NCBI RefSeq assembly: GCF_003254705.1
Contig: NZ_QFYR01000001.1
Span: 992,001-1,056,000, forward strand
Direction: 5' to 3'
Origin: Phenylobacterium deserti
Lineage (GTDB): Bacteria > Pseudomonadota > Alphaproteobacteria > Caulobacterales > Caulobacteraceae
DNA length: 64,000 nt
Shown here: in pieces, positions 1-10,403 of the stretch
Layout: every line of letters starts with the position of its first letter
How positions within the stretch are numbered: position 1 is the first letter of the stretch
Translations under genes and position numbers: made by a program
The notes under the pieces: generated by a model
Told to the model about the DNA's origin: nothing
Databases searched by the model: none
Seen by the model: only the letters and a program-made list of their open reading frames with translations

Positions 1-176
1 CCACCGCGCCGCCCTCCGTCCTGTTGGCGGCGGACGAAGTAGATCGGCCCGGTGCGGGGCTCGATTACGCAAAACCATCATCGTAGTTCTACGTAATGGG
101 GTGAAACCCGCCCCAAACGAGCGCGTGAACAAGCATCACTTTGCAACCACATCGGGCATGGCTGCGCGGAGCTAAG
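1..176. other. Left edge: possible C-terminal tail of a truncated gene, no gene assigned
   Basis: No complete gene fits here. On the plus strand the frame beginning at base 3 is open from the window edge to a TAG at 84-86 and reads like a GC-biased coding tail ending DYAKPSS. A minus-strand frame across the same bases also looks codon-like, so I cannot choose. Bases 64-97 hold nested inverted repeats (CGTAG-TT-CTACG at 82-93, and ATTACG paired with CGTAAT further out), which could be a weak terminator or an operator for the gene cut off on the left. Confidence 0.3.
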
Positions 177-205
177 AAAAAAGCCGCCCCTTTCGGAGCG
201 GCTTT
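177..205 (-). terminator. Rho-independent terminator of dnaJ
   Basis: An 8-bp perfect stem (AAAGCCGC at 180-187 paired with GCGGCTTT at 198-205) lies 25 bases beyond the dnaJ stop. Read on the minus strand it is followed by a run of T (A-run at 177-182 on the plus strand), the classic intrinsic terminator arrangement. Confidence 0.8.
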
Positions 206-230
206 CGAGGCCCTTGGATGGGGGTGGCGA

Positions 231-1391
231 TCAGACGCCGGTGACTTCGTCCCAGAAGCGCTTGGCCTTGCCGAGGAAGTTGGCCGACTTGGGATGCTGC
301 TGTTCACCGCAGATCTCGGAGAATTCGCGGATCAGCTCCTTCTGGCGGGCGGTGAGTCGGGTAGGCGTTTCGACGAACAGCTCGACCACCAGGTCGCCGC
401 GCTCGCGGGAGCGAAGGGAGGGCATGCCGCGGCCCTTGAGGCGCAGGGTCTTGCCGGTCTGGGCGCCTTCCGGCACGCGCACCGTTTGCTTGCAGTTGCC
501 GTCGCAGGTCTCGCCGCCCAGCAGGCAGGGAGCCTCGATCTCGCCACCCAGGGCCGCGATGGCCATGGGAACCGGAACGGTGCACAGCAGGTCCAGGCCG
601 TCGCGCTCGAACAGCTCGTGCGGCTTCACGGACAGGAAGATGTAGAGGTCGCCGCGCGGCCCGCCCCGGGCCCCGGCGTCGCCCTCGCCGGCCAGGCGGA
701 TGCGGGCGCCGTCGTCCACGCCCGCGGGGATGCGCACCGACAGGGTGCGTTCGCGGCGGATCTGGCCCGCGCCGTGGCAGGTCTCGCAAGGATCGGCGAT
801 CATCCGGCCCGAGCCGCCGCAGCGGGGGCAGGTGCGTTCGATGGAGAAGAAGCCCTGGGTGGCGCGGACCCGGCCGGCGCCGCCGCAGCCCGAGCAGGTC
901 GTCGGGCTGGTGCCCGGCTTGGCCCCCGAGCCTTCGCAGGTCTCGCAGGTCATAGCGGCCGGGATGCTGATCTCGACCTCGGCGCCGGCGTAGGCCTGCT
1001 CGAGGGAGATCTCCATGTCGTAGCGCAGGTCCTGGCCGCGAGCCGGGCCGGAGCGCTGCTGCGGACGGCGCCCGCCGAACATGTCGCCGAAGATGTCGCC
1101 GAACACCTCGTTGAAGATGTCGCCGGCGTCCTGGTACTGGGCGCCGCCTCCACCGAAGCCGCCCGGACCGCCGTTCAGGCCGGCATGGCCGAACCGGTCA
1201 TAGGCCGCGCGCTTCTGGGGGTCCGAGAGGACCGAGTAGGCTTCGTTGAGTTCCTTGAATCGGCCGGCGGCTTCCTCGCACCCGCCATTGCGGTCGGGGT
1301 GGTGCTGCATCGCCAGCTTACGGAACGCCGCTTTCAGGGCCGCGTCATCGCAGCCCCGATCAACGCCCAGGATCTCGTAATAGTCCCGCAT
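231..1391 (-). CDS. dnaJ: Chaperone protein DnaJ (Hsp40)
   Basis: A 386-residue type I J-protein that delivers unfolded clients to DnaK and stimulates its ATPase in the cytoplasm. Seen in the sequence: an N-terminal J domain (about residues 1-70) with the HPD triad at 31-33, a Gly/Phe-rich linker containing [10 protein letters not shown] and repeated DIF motifs (about 75-120), four CxxCxGxG zinc repeats (roughly 145-215), and the C-terminal substrate-binding domains. Length is normal for the family. It lies about 240 bases downstream of dnaK on the same strand, separated by two strong hairpins, and ends at an intrinsic terminator. Confidence 0.97.
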   Translation of the reverse strand: MRDYYEILGVDRGCDDAALKAAFRKLAMQHHPDRNGGCEEAAGRFKELNEAYSVLSDPQKRAAYDRFGHAGLNGGPGGFGGGGAQYQDAGDIFNEVFGDIFGDMFGGRRPQQRSGPARGQDLRYDMEISLEQAYAGAEVEISIPAAMTCETCEGSGAKPGTSPTTCSGCGGAGRVRATQGFFSIERTCPRCGGSGRMIADPCETCHGAGQIRRERTLSVRIPAGVDDGARIRLAGEGDAGARGGPRGDLYIFLSVKPHELFERDGLDLLCTVPVPMAIAALGGEIEAPCLLGGETCDGNCKQTVRVPEGAQTGKTLRLKGRGMPSLRSRERGDLVVELFVETPTRLTARQKELIREFSEICGEQQHPKSANFLGKAKRFWDEVTGV

Positions 1392-1442
1392 GAACGGTCA
1401 GGCGCTCTGAAACAAAATGTTGCTGAAAATAGAAGTGGGATG

Positions 1443-1550
1443 GCCCCCGCCCGGCTGCAAGGCTTGTAACCGAGCGGGCGGGGGCGTTCCTTCTGCTTGA
1501 GAGCACGTCAGGCGGCAAAACCGGTGACCCGGCTTTTGCTTGCCGTGCTC
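1443..1550 (-). promoter_or_regulatory. Two long inverted repeats between dnaK and dnaJ
   Basis: The dnaK-dnaJ gap holds two strong hairpins. One has an 11-bp perfect stem (1443-1453 with 1475-1485, 21-base loop). The other has outer arms GAGCACG/CGTGCTC (1501-1507 with 1544-1550) and an inner stem GCAAAACCGG/CCGGCTTTTGC with one bulged base. Neither has a clear T-run in the minus direction, so they may be partial terminators, mRNA processing sites or 3'-end stabilisers that set the dnaK to dnaJ ratio. The function is inference. Confidence 0.55.
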
Positions 1551-1630
1551 TTGTCCCGCGAAGGCGGCGGCGACGTCCCCAATGACGGCCTTCTCGCATC
1601 GGCTGCGGAAGGTCGCCATGGGGCGCGATG

Positions 1631-3547
<1,917 letters not shown>

Positions 3548-3665
3548 TGAGAGTCTTGCTCGCTCCTTATTGGCGGACGCCGCGGGGAAGCCTTCTTAGG
3601 AAGCGCCTTGTTTGCGACGTCCCCGGTTCGATCAGTTCTCCGCTGGTCGCCCAGCGTCGCAGCCG

Positions 3666-3693
3666 ATATGGGGAAACCTATGCGGCCTGCAAG
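3666..3693 (-). promoter_or_regulatory. Heat-shock (sigma-32 type) promoter of dnaK
   Basis: On the minus strand CTTGCAG (3687-3693) and CCCCATAT (3666-3673) are separated by exactly 13 bases. This fits the sigma-32 pattern CTTGAAA, 13-15 bases, CCCCAT. It lies about 120 bases upstream of the dnaK start, leaving room for an untranslated leader. Confidence 0.7.
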
Positions 3694-3726
3694 GGCGAAT
3701 GTCCCCAATCTTGACAAGGACATGAC

Positions 3727-4194
3727 TCACCTGGGCCGCCAAGCCAAGCTTGCTTGCGCATAGAGCTGGGCTGGATGCGGGGTCGCCGCCCCTCGGGAAG
3801 CCAGAAAGGCGTGCTGCACCACCATGGCCTGCTGTTCGATGTTCAGCCGGGCGAAGTCGGCCGCGCCGGCCGCGTCATAGGCGTAGGCGGCCTCGGAGTC
3901 GCCGGCGCGAAACTTGGCCATGATCAGCGAGACGCCGTTCTGCGCCTGCCAGACGTGCGTCAGCTCGTGAACGAACACCGCCTGCAGGCCCAGGGGCGCC
4001 TGGCTGAAGTCGCGCCATGCCGCGCGCGCCGGCCAGACCATCAGCCGGGGGCCTGCGACAAAGGCGCGGTTCCAGACCGGCAGGGCGAACAGACGCACCC
4101 TGAGCGGATCCAGCGCCGGGCCGAACATCTCAGCGGCCAGTGCGCCCTCCCCGGCGGTCAGGCGGCGCAGGCTGAGGGGCTTCATCAGGTCCAT
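3727..4194 (-). CDS. HExxH zinc-metallopeptidase-like protein (vgr-related / DUF4157-like)
   Basis: About 155 residues if started at the ATG at 4194; a second ATG three codons in (4185) is an alternative. The longer upstream reading frame is low-quality sequence antisense to the next gene's start, so I reject it. The central VFVHELTHVWQAQNG segment has the HExxH zinc-binding and catalytic motif of small gluzincin-like peptidases, in a form often annotated as vgr-related in Caulobacterales. No signal peptide or membrane segment is visible. Substrate and role are unknown. It is transcribed divergently from the exported hydrolase next door. Confidence 0.75.
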   Translation of the reverse strand: MDLMKPLSLRRLTAGEGALAAEMFGPALDPLRVRLFALPVWNRAFVAGPRLMVWPARAAWRDFSQAPLGLQAVFVHELTHVWQAQNGVSLIMAKFRAGDSEAAYAYDAAGAADFARLNIEQQAMVVQHAFLASRGAATPHPAQLYAQASLAWRPR

Positions 4195-4318
4195 GGCGGC
4201 AAGACGCCGACGCCGCCCTGCAGTTCCGCTGTCGCGAAGCCGCTTTACGGAGACAAAGCGCCGCAGCAGGATCGCCGCCTCACTTCTCTCGCAATCCCCC
4301 AAGGCGGAGACACCCAAG

Positions 4319-5209
4319 ATGGTCACCCTGACCCGACCCGAAGGCACCCAGTCCGGCGATCTTGATCTGTCGCGGCGGGGCGTCGCCCTGGCCCTGGCGG
4401 GCGGATACGCCGTGGCCGCCTTCTCCGCCGAGGCGGCGCCCATCAAGACCGACGAGGCTGGGCTGGTCACGGCCACGGTCCAGCTGGCGGCCAAGGATCG
4501 GCAGATCCCCGCCTATCTGGCCCGGCCGGCCGGCGGGGGTAAGCACCCGGTGGTGGTGGTCGTCTCCGAGATCTTCGGCGTCCACGAGTACATCCGCGAC
4601 GTCTGCCGCCGCCTGGCCAAGGCGGGTTATGTGGCGATCGCGCCGGACTTCTTTGTTCGCGCCGGAGATCCCTCCAAGCTCGAGGACCGCGCGGAGATCA
4701 TGCGGATCGTCGGCACGGCCACGCAGGGGCAGGTGCTGGGCGACGTGGCGGCGGCCACGGCCTACCTGAAGAGCCAGGCTTTCGCCGACACCTCGAAGAT
4801 GGCGATCACCGGCTACTGCTGGGGCGGGACGATCGTGTGGCTCGCCTGCGCCGAGAACCTCGGCTTCGACGCCGGGGTCGCCTGGTACGGCCGCCTGACC
4901 GCTTCAGGTCCGGCCCCCGCGAACGATCCGGGCCGGCGGGCTGCGGTGGATGTGGCCAAGGACCTGAAGGCGCCGGTGCTGGGCCTTTACGCCGAACAGG
5001 ACCAGGCCATTCCGCTGGCCGACGTCGAGGCGATGCGCGCGGCGTTGAAGACGGCCGGAAAGACGAACAGCGAGATCGTGATCTATCCGGGCGCCCAGCA
5101 CGGCTTCCACGCAGACTACCGCCCGTCGTTCAACCAGGCCGCGGCGGAAGACGGCTGGAAGCGGATGCTCGCCCACTTCGCGGCCAACGGCGTCGCGCCG
5201 GGGAAGTAG
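4319..5209 (+). CDS. Dienelactone hydrolase family protein with Tat signal
   Basis: About 296 residues, alpha/beta hydrolase of the dienelactone hydrolase (carboxymethylenebutenolidase) family. The ATG at 4319 is chosen over upstream in-frame codons because an AAGGCGGAG ribosome site precedes it and the upstream part is not protein-like. Residues about 15-40 show SRRG followed by a hydrophobic stretch ending FSAEA, a likely twin-arginine export signal. The nucleophile elbow GYCWGG carries the family cysteine, with a later Asp (EQDQ) and His (QHGFHAD) completing the triad. The natural substrate cannot be told. A second family member lies at 24.7 kb without a signal peptide. Confidence 0.88.
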   Translation: MVTLTRPEGTQSGDLDLSRRGVALALAGGYAVAAFSAEAAPIKTDEAGLVTATVQLAAKDRQIPAYLARPAGGGKHPVVVVVSEIFGVHEYIRDVCRRLAKAGYVAIAPDFFVRAGDPSKLEDRAEIMRIVGTATQGQVLGDVAAATAYLKSQAFADTSKMAITGYCWGGTIVWLACAENLGFDAGVAWYGRLTASGPAPANDPGRRAAVDVAKDLKAPVLGLYAEQDQAIPLADVEAMRAALKTAGKTNSEIVIYPGAQHGFHADYRPSFNQAAAEDGWKRMLAHFAANGVAPGK

Positions 5210-5213
5210 CGGC

Positions 5214-5639
5214 CTAGAACGGCGGGTCGGCCGGCGGCGGCGTGACGCCGTCGAGCAGGTCGCCGACCCGGTCGGCGGGCGGCTGAACCGGCTGAGCGGG
5301 CGTCGTCGGCGTCGGGCTGGCCGGCGCAGATGCGGCTTGCTCGGCGCGGCGCGCGGCCTCGGCTTCTTCCTTGGCCTTGGCCTCGGCCTCCAGCTTGGCC
5401 TTCTCTTCCGGCGTCAGCTCCGGCGGCGGCGGCGGACCCTCGATCCGTTCGGTGCTGAGCGGGGTGGCTTCCTCGGCCTCGATCGCCGCGCCCGCCGAGG
5501 CGGCGCTGTCCGGCTTTTCGCCCGGCAAGCGTCCACGGTGCGGGGCGTTGATGACGCCCAGGGCGAAGGCGGCGGCGGCCAGCAGGCCCAGAAGGCCGGC
5601 GACAAGCTGCAGAACCGGGCGAGGCATGCTCCACGTCAT
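5214..5639 (-). CDS. Hypothetical single-pass membrane protein with proline- and Ala/Glu-rich tail
   Basis: A 141-residue protein I do not recognise. One transmembrane helix (about residues 9-30, LQLVAGLLGLLAAAAFALGV) is followed by a short linker, a charged EEKAKLEAEAKAKEEAEAA helix that may form a coiled coil, and a Pro/Thr/Ala-rich C-terminus. This layout suggests an inner-membrane anchor with a periplasmic spacer, but no family can be named. It is convergent with the hydrolase (4-base gap) and divergent from ftsK. Confidence 0.65.
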   Translation of the reverse strand: MTWSMPRPVLQLVAGLLGLLAAAAFALGVINAPHRGRLPGEKPDSAASAGAAIEAEEATPLSTERIEGPPPPPELTPEEKAKLEAEAKAKEEAEAARRAEQAASAPASPTPTTPAQPVQPPADRVGDLLDGVTPPPADPPF

Positions 5640-5774
5640 GGGGCCGGACCCTAATGCGCAGCGCCTTCAAGCGGAAGCGGCAACGCGCCGCAACACGTCC
5701 GCGCCGGGCAGAGTAAACGCCCATTAACCGTCCCGCCCGCAAAAGGGGCTCTGAATCCTTCAGGAGTGGGCGGC

Positions 5775-8234
5775 ATGGCGCGGGCGGCGCGGAAGACGGG
5801 CACGGAACTGATCCTGCACATTGCGGGACTGATCTGGGCGCATCCGAACACGGCCCGCCTGCGCGGCGGCCTGACAGCGTCGCTGGGCGTGGCCCTGGCG
5901 GTGGCCTTCGCCACCTACAACGCCGGCGATCCCAGCCTGAACGCGGCCAGCGTCAACGAGCCGACCAACGCGCTGGGCGGACCCGGCGCGGCCCTGGCCG
6001 ACATCGGGGTGCAGTCGCTGGGCCTGGCCGCCGGCATGGCGGCCCTGCTGATGGTGATCCTGGGCCTGGCCCGCGCGGCCTCCGCCGATCCGGACGACAG
6101 CCGCGGGCACCTGCGGCTGCGCGCCATCGCCGGCTTGATCGGCGTGCTGTCGCTGGCTGCGGCCCTGGCCCTGCCCGCCCCGCCGCAGGCCTGGCCGCTG
6201 GCCAAGGGGCTGGGCGGCTTCTGGGGCGATGGACTGATGCACGGCTTCGCCGGGCTGCTGTCGTTCGCCCGCCTGCCCGGCGCCACAGGGATCTCCGGCA
6301 TCTTCTTCGCCGTGCTGGCGGCGGTGTCGCTGGGCTATGCCGTGGGGCTGTCGCGCCGTGACCTGCAGGGCGCCGGCGCCTGGCTGCACGCCCGCATGCA
6401 GCCCAAGCCGCAGGTGGTGCCGACCCCGGCCGGCGCCGCGCCCCGAGCGTCGAGCGACAAGCCGGCCCGCACGCCCCGCCGCAAGCCGGTGGAAGAAGGC
6501 ATCCCGGCCGCCGCGCTGGATCCGGCCCCCCGCGCCGCCGCCGCGGCGCCCGCCGCAGCGCCCCTGGCGGCGCCGGCTGCGCCCATTGCGCCGATCGCTC
6601 CTGTCGCGGACTACGACGACGAGCCGGAGCTGGCCTCCGGCGAGCCGAAGGTCCGCGCGCCCAAGCCCGCGCCCAAGGAAAGCACCCGCGAGCAGCGCGA
6701 AGCCCAGTCGACCTTCGAGTTCGTTCAGCCGGGCGGCTTCCGCCTGCCCGAGCTCGCCATGCTGGCCAAGCCGAAGGCGCGCGCGGCCCAGTTCGACGAA
6801 GGGGCGCTGCGCCAGAACGCCCAGCTGCTGGAAAGCGTGCTGGCCGAGTTCGGCGTTCGCGGCCACGTGGACCAGATCCGTCCGGGCCCTGTCGTCACCC
6901 TGTATGAGCTGGTGCCGGCCGCCGGCGTGAAGTCGGCCCGCGTCGTGGCCCTGGCCGACGACATCGCCCGGTCGATGAGCGTGGCCGCCTGCCGCGTTTC
7001 GGTGGTGCAGGGCCGCAACGCCATCGGCATCGAAATGCCGAACCAGAAGCGCGAGACCGTCTTCCTGCGCGACCTGCTGGCGGCGGGCGAATACGAGCGC
7101 GGCAGCCAGAACCTGCCCATGGCGCTGGGCGAGACGATCGGCGGCGAGCCCTACATCGCCGACCTCGCCAAGATGCCCCACCTGCTGATCGCCGGCACTA
7201 CCGGCTCGGGCAAGTCGGTGGGCGTCAACGCCATGATCCTGTCGATCCTCTACAAGCTGCCGCCCGAGCAGTGCCGGCTGATCATGATCGACCCGAAGAT
7301 GCTGGAACTCAGCGTCTACGACGGCATCCCGCACCTGCTGGCCCCGGTGGTCACCGACCCCAAGAAGGCCATCGTCGCGCTGAAGTGGACCGTGCGCGAG
7401 ATGGAGGACCGCTATCGGCGTATGTCCAAGATCGGCGTGCGCAACATCGGCTCCTACAACGAGCGCGCCAAGGAGGCGCTGGCCAAGGGCGAGCACTTCG
7501 AGCGGACGGTGCAGACCGGGTTCGACGACAACGGCCGGCCGATCTACGAATCCGAGAAGATCGTCCCCGAGCCCATGCCCTATCTCGTCGTGATCATCGA
7601 CGAGGTGGCCGACCTGATGATGGTGGCCGGCAAGGACATCGAAGGCGCCGTGCAGCGCCTGGCGCAAATGGCGCGCGCCGCCGGCATCCACCTGATCATG
7701 GCCACCCAGCGCCCGTCGGTGGACGTCATCACCGGCACCATCAAGGCTAACTTCCCGACCCGGATCTCCTTCCAGGTCACGTCCAAGATCGACAGCCGCA
7801 CCATCCTGGGCGAGCAGGGCGCCGAGCAGCTGCTGGGCCAGGGCGACATGCTCTACATGGCCGGCGGCGGCCGGGTGACCCGCCTGCACGGCCCGTTCGT
7901 GTCGGACGGCGAAGTGGAGGCGGTGGCCAAGTTCCTGCGCGAGCAGGGCCAGCCGCAGTACCTGGAGGAAGTCACCGCGGGCGGCGACGAGGAGGGCGGC
8001 GACGAGCCGAACCTCGGCTTCGGCGGCGACACCGGGGACAGCAACGACCTCTACGACCGGGCGGTGGCGATCGTCACCCGCGACGGCAAGGCCTCGACCT
8101 CCTACGTCCAGCGTCGGCTGCAGATCGGCTACAATCGCGCCGCCAGCCTGATCGAGCGGATGGAGCAGGAAGGCGTCGTCAGCCCCGCCAATCACGCCGG
8201 CAAGCGCGAGATCCTGGTCGGCCCGCCGCCCTAA
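5775..8234 (+). CDS. ftsK: DNA translocase FtsK
   Basis: A septal ATP-driven double-stranded DNA pump that clears the terminus region and activates XerCD recombination at division. About 819 residues. Seen: N-terminal hydrophobic segments forming the membrane anchor (first 200 residues), a Pro/Ala-rich linker (about 205-290), the RecA-like motor with Walker [13 protein letters not shown] near residue 474 and Walker [13 protein letters not shown] near 605, and a C-terminal winged-helix gamma domain (about 760-819) that reads polar DNA motifs. The ATG at 5775 is preferred over the GTG at 5766 because the AGGAG ribosome site (5762-5766) overlaps the GTG. Confidence 0.97.
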   Translation: MARAARKTGTELILHIAGLIWAHPNTARLRGGLTASLGVALAVAFATYNAGDPSLNAASVNEPTNALGGPGAALADIGVQSLGLAAGMAALLMVILGLARAASADPDDSRGHLRLRAIAGLIGVLSLAAALALPAPPQAWPLAKGLGGFWGDGLMHGFAGLLSFARLPGATGISGIFFAVLAAVSLGYAVGLSRRDLQGAGAWLHARMQPKPQVVPTPAGAAPRASSDKPARTPRRKPVEEGIPAAALDPAPRAAAAAPAAAPLAAPAAPIAPIAPVADYDDEPELASGEPKVRAPKPAPKESTREQREAQSTFEFVQPGGFRLPELAMLAKPKARAAQFDEGALRQNAQLLESVLAEFGVRGHVDQIRPGPVVTLYELVPAAGVKSARVVALADDIARSMSVAACRVSVVQGRNAIGIEMPNQKRETVFLRDLLAAGEYERGSQNLPMALGETIGGEPYIADLAKMPHLLIAGTTGSGKSVGVNAMILSILYKLPPEQCRLIMIDPKMLELSVYDGIPHLLAPVVTDPKKAIVALKWTVREMEDRYRRMSKIGVRNIGSYNERAKEALAKGEHFERTVQTGFDDNGRPIYESEKIVPEPMPYLVVIIDEVADLMMVAGKDIEGAVQRLAQMARAAGIHLIMATQRPSVDVITGTIKANFPTRISFQVTSKIDSRTILGEQGAEQLLGQGDMLYMAGGGRVTRLHGPFVSDGEVEAVAKFLREQGQPQYLEEVTAGGDEEGGDEPNLGFGGDTGDSNDLYDRAVAIVTRDGKASTSYVQRRLQIGYNRAASLIERMEQEGVVSPANHAGKREILVGPPP

Positions 8235-8237
8235 GTC

Positions 8238-8492
8238 TCAGCGCCGGCGGCGACCGCCCGGCGAGACGTTTCGGGTCATGAAGTCGGGCTTCTTGGGCAG
8301 GGGCTTCGACGGATCGCGCACATAGGCTTCCTGGCTGGAGCCCAGGCCCATCCTGCCGGGCTGCTGCTCCACGAGGTTGGACTCGCCGCGCCTGAGGCGC
8401 TCGATCGCGTCTTTCAGCGCCTGCGCGGTCTCGAAGTCGTCCTCGGCGGCGGCCTTGGCCATCCGCGCTTCCAGCTGGGCGATCATGTCCAT
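8238..8492 (-). CDS. Small UvrB/UvrC-motif (UVR) protein
   Basis: About 84 residues from the ATG at 8492; the start is uncertain because no clear ribosome site is seen. The N-terminal half (MIAQLEARMAKAAAEDDFETAQALKD) matches the UVR motif, a short helical hairpin used for protein contacts in UvrB, UvrC and McsA-like proteins. The C-terminus is basic (GGRRRR) and unstructured-looking. No nuclease domain is present, so a direct repair role should not be assumed. It converges with ftsK (3-base gap) and is divergent from lolA. Confidence 0.75.
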   Translation of the reverse strand: MDMIAQLEARMAKAAAEDDFETAQALKDAIERLRRGESNLVEQQPGRMGLGSSQEAYVRDPSKPLPKKPDFMTRNVSPGGRRRR

Positions 8493-8595
8493 GGAGCGGG
8501 AACGGTAGCCGAAGCGTGAGCGTTGCACGAGCCGCCTCAGAGAGGCCCTATTGCCGCCCAGCCGGCGCGCTAGACCCCCGCCCATGGAGCAAAGA

Positions 8596-9243
8596 ATGAG
8601 CCTCACCCGCCGCAGCCTCGCCCTCGGCAGTCTCGCCGGCGCCCTGGCCGCGTCCGTGTCCGCCCCTGCCCTGGCGCAAGGCCGCCTGTCGGCTGCCGAC
8701 CGGCAGCTGGTGGACCGGGCCGTCGCCTATCTGGAGGGCCTGACCAGCGCGCGCGGCCGTTTCACCCAGACCGACAGCAACGGCCGCACCACCACCGGCA
8801 CCCTGTTCATGCAGCGCCCAGGCAAGGCGCGCTTCGCCTATGACGCGCCGTCGCGCCTGCTGGTGGTGTCCAACGGCTCGACCGTGGCGGTGCAGGACGG
8901 CCGGCTGAACAGCTTCTCGAGTTATCCGCTGAGCTCGACGCCCTTGTCCCTGTTCCTAGCCCGCAACATCCGCCTGGATCGCGGGGTGCAGGTGGTTCAG
9001 GTGCGCCGCGCCGCCGACGGCTTCACCCTGGTGGCCCGCGACCTGCGCAAGCAGACCGCCGGCCAGATCGAACTGACCTTCGCCGACAACCCGCTGCGCC
9101 TGGCCAGCTGGGTGGTGGTGGACGCCCAGCGCCGCGCGACGCGGGTCAACCTGCAGGGCCTTCAGCCGGCCTCCGGGCTGGATCCCGCGCTGTTCGTGCT
9201 GAACGATCCGCGGAAGAAGAATGTCGGTCGCGGCAAACTGTGA
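8596..9243 (+). CDS. lolA: Outer-membrane lipoprotein carrier protein LolA
   Basis: Periplasmic chaperone that takes lipoproteins from LolCDE and carries them to the outer membrane. About 215 residues from the ATG at 8596, with GGAG seven bases upstream; an earlier in-frame ATG (8584) is possible. Seen: a signal peptide (TRRSLALGSLAGALAASVS, cleaved after about APALAQ), then the LolA fold with the recognisable PGKARFAYDAP segment and beta-strand pairs. It is next to ftsK and precedes a candidate small RNA. Confidence 0.92.
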   Translation: MSLTRRSLALGSLAGALAASVSAPALAQGRLSAADRQLVDRAVAYLEGLTSARGRFTQTDSNGRTTTGTLFMQRPGKARFAYDAPSRLLVVSNGSTVAVQDGRLNSFSSYPLSSTPLSLFLARNIRLDRGVQVVQVRRAADGFTLVARDLRKQTAGQIELTFADNPLRLASWVVVDAQRRATRVNLQGLQPASGLDPALFVLNDPRKKNVGRGKL

Positions 9244-9279
9244 CGGTTTAGTCACGGGCAAGCTCAATCAAACGTGTGG

Positions 9280-9309
9280 TTGACTTTTCTTTTGCCCGTG
9301 GCGTTAATG
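9280..9309 (+). promoter_or_regulatory. Sigma-70 type promoter for the candidate small RNA
   Basis: TTGACT at 9280-9285 and GTTAAT/TTAATG at 9303-9309 are 17-18 bases apart. The spacer overlaps the right arm of a perfect 9-bp inverted repeat (CACGGGCAA at 9253-9261, TTGCCCGTG at 9292-9300), which could be an operator or a lolA 3' hairpin. Confidence 0.5.
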
Positions 9310-9314
9310 TCACT

Positions 9315-9430
9315 AGCCCTCAGGCGCGGCGGACGCGCCAGAGGCCCGTGCCGGATCTATCCCCTCCCGGCGGCGGCATGAGAGACCCACTTGCAACGCT
9401 CGGGCTTTCTCCAGGGCCCGAGCGTTTCTT
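9315..9430 (+). ncRNA. Candidate trans-acting small RNA with a C-rich loop, ending at an intrinsic terminator
   Basis: The gap between lolA and xthA has no reading frame worth calling but has the layout of a roughly 115-base small RNA. It has a promoter, a hairpin GGCGCG/CGCGCC (9323-9339), a second hairpin GCCGG/CCGGC (9350-9371) whose 12-base loop reads ATCTATCCCCTC, a short single-stranded linker, and an 11-bp terminator stem followed by T-rich sequence. Pyrimidine-rich CCUCC-like loops facing ribosome-binding sites are known in several alphaproteobacterial small RNAs (established knowledge). Identity with any named family is not claimed. The transcription start is inferred. Confidence 0.5.
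9395..9430 (+). terminator. Strong intrinsic terminator upstream of xthA
   Basis: Perfect 11-bp stem AACGCTCGGGC (9395-9405) with GCCCGAGCGTT (9416-9426) and a 10-base loop, followed by TTTCTTTT. It would end the candidate small RNA and any lolA read-through. Confidence 0.85.
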
Positions 9431-9473
9431 TTGCCACGTTCCCTAAGCCGGCGGCCGCGCCTATGTGAGCGCC

Positions 9474-10280
9474 ATGCGCCTTCGGATCTGCACCTGGAAC
9501 GTCAACTCCGTTCGTCTTCGCCATGAGCACGCGGCCAAGTTCGTGGCCGAGCACGCCCCAGACGTCCTGTGCCTGCAGGAGATCAAGTGCCGCGAGGGCG
9601 AGTTCCCGCGCGAGGCCTTCGAGGCCATGGGGATGCCGCACCTGAAGATCGCCGGGCAGAAGGGCTGGCACGGGGTGGCCATCGCCTCGCGCCTGCCGCT
9701 GGAGGACGCCCCGCCGCTGAACGTCTGCCGCGAGGGGCACGCCCGCTGCGTGGGCGCGACGGTGGCGGGCGTGGAGATCCACAATTTCTACATCCCGGCG
9801 GGTGGGGACGAGCCGGACCGGGCGGTGAACACGAAGTTCGACCACAAGCTCGACTTCTACGAAAAGCTCACGGCTGAGCTGTCAAAGCGCGACCCGAAGG
9901 CGCCGCTGGCGATCGTCGGCGACCTGAACGTGGCGCCGGGCGAGCACGACGTCTGGAACCACAAGTACATGTCCAAGGTGGTCAGCCACACGCCCGTAGA
10001 GATTGAGGCGTTCGAGGCGCTGAAGGCCTCGCTGGGCTTCATCGACCTGCCCCGGGAAACCACGCCGCAGCCGGAGAAGATGTTCTCCTGGTGGAGCTAT
10101 CGCGCCGCCGATTTCCGCAAGAGTAACCGCGGCCTGCGGCTGGACCACATCCTGGTGACCCCGGGTCTGCGGGAGGCGGCCTTCCGGATGGGCTCGGCCG
10201 CCAGCCGCGTGCACGACCACGTGCGGGAGTGGGAGCGGCCGAGCGACCACGCGCCAGTGACGGCGGATCTGGTGCTGTAG
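9474..10280 (+). CDS. xthA: Exodeoxyribonuclease III (AP endonuclease)
   Basis: About 268 residues. It removes nucleotides from 3' ends and cuts abasic sites in base-excision repair. Seen: the EEP-fold signature RICTWNVNSVR at the N-terminus, LQEIKC with the metal-binding Glu, VGDLNVAP, LRLDHILV and the terminal SDHAPV catalytic motif. The ATG at 9474 is preferred over the GTG at 9465 because the family starts directly with the first beta strand. No other repair gene adjoins it. Confidence 0.93.
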   Translation: MRLRICTWNVNSVRLRHEHAAKFVAEHAPDVLCLQEIKCREGEFPREAFEAMGMPHLKIAGQKGWHGVAIASRLPLEDAPPLNVCREGHARCVGATVAGVEIHNFYIPAGGDEPDRAVNTKFDHKLDFYEKLTAELSKRDPKAPLAIVGDLNVAPGEHDVWNHKYMSKVVSHTPVEIEAFEALKASLGFIDLPRETTPQPEKMFSWWSYRAADFRKSNRGLRLDHILVTPGLREAAFRMGSAASRVHDHVREWERPSDHAPVTADLVL

Positions 10281-10285
10281 CACAG

Positions 10286-10400
10286 GTCCTCCCCCCTCGA
10301 GGGGGATGTGGCCGAAGGCCGGAGGGGGTCGCCGCCGCGACCGAGCTCGTTGAACCCCTTCAGTCGCTTCGCGACAGCTCCCCCTGACGGGGAGCATCGG
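10286..10400. repeat. Palindromic intergenic repeat, copy A
   Basis: One of four related elements in this window (A here, B 28.6 kb, C 35.5 kb, D 38.6 kb). It consists of C-rich/G-rich palindromes around a core GTCGCTTCGCGACAGCTCCCC, with ends of the type TCCTCCCCCCTCGAGGGGG. It fills the gap between the convergent xthA and cenR genes and may act as a bidirectional terminator. Confidence 0.75.
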
Positions 10401-10403
10401 GAC

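Noticed and set aside
3711..3716. TTGACA on the plus strand near the dnaK upstream region
   Set aside because: No -10 element at proper spacing and no plus-strand gene follows.
4195..4494. N-terminal extension of the HExxH protein
   Set aside because: It overlaps the start of the Tat hydrolase and is Arg/Ser-rich noise; ATG 4194 is the sensible start.
5760..8195. 811-residue minus-strand frame opposite ftsK
   Set aside because: Antisense shadow with no domain; ftsK has all expected motifs on the plus strand.
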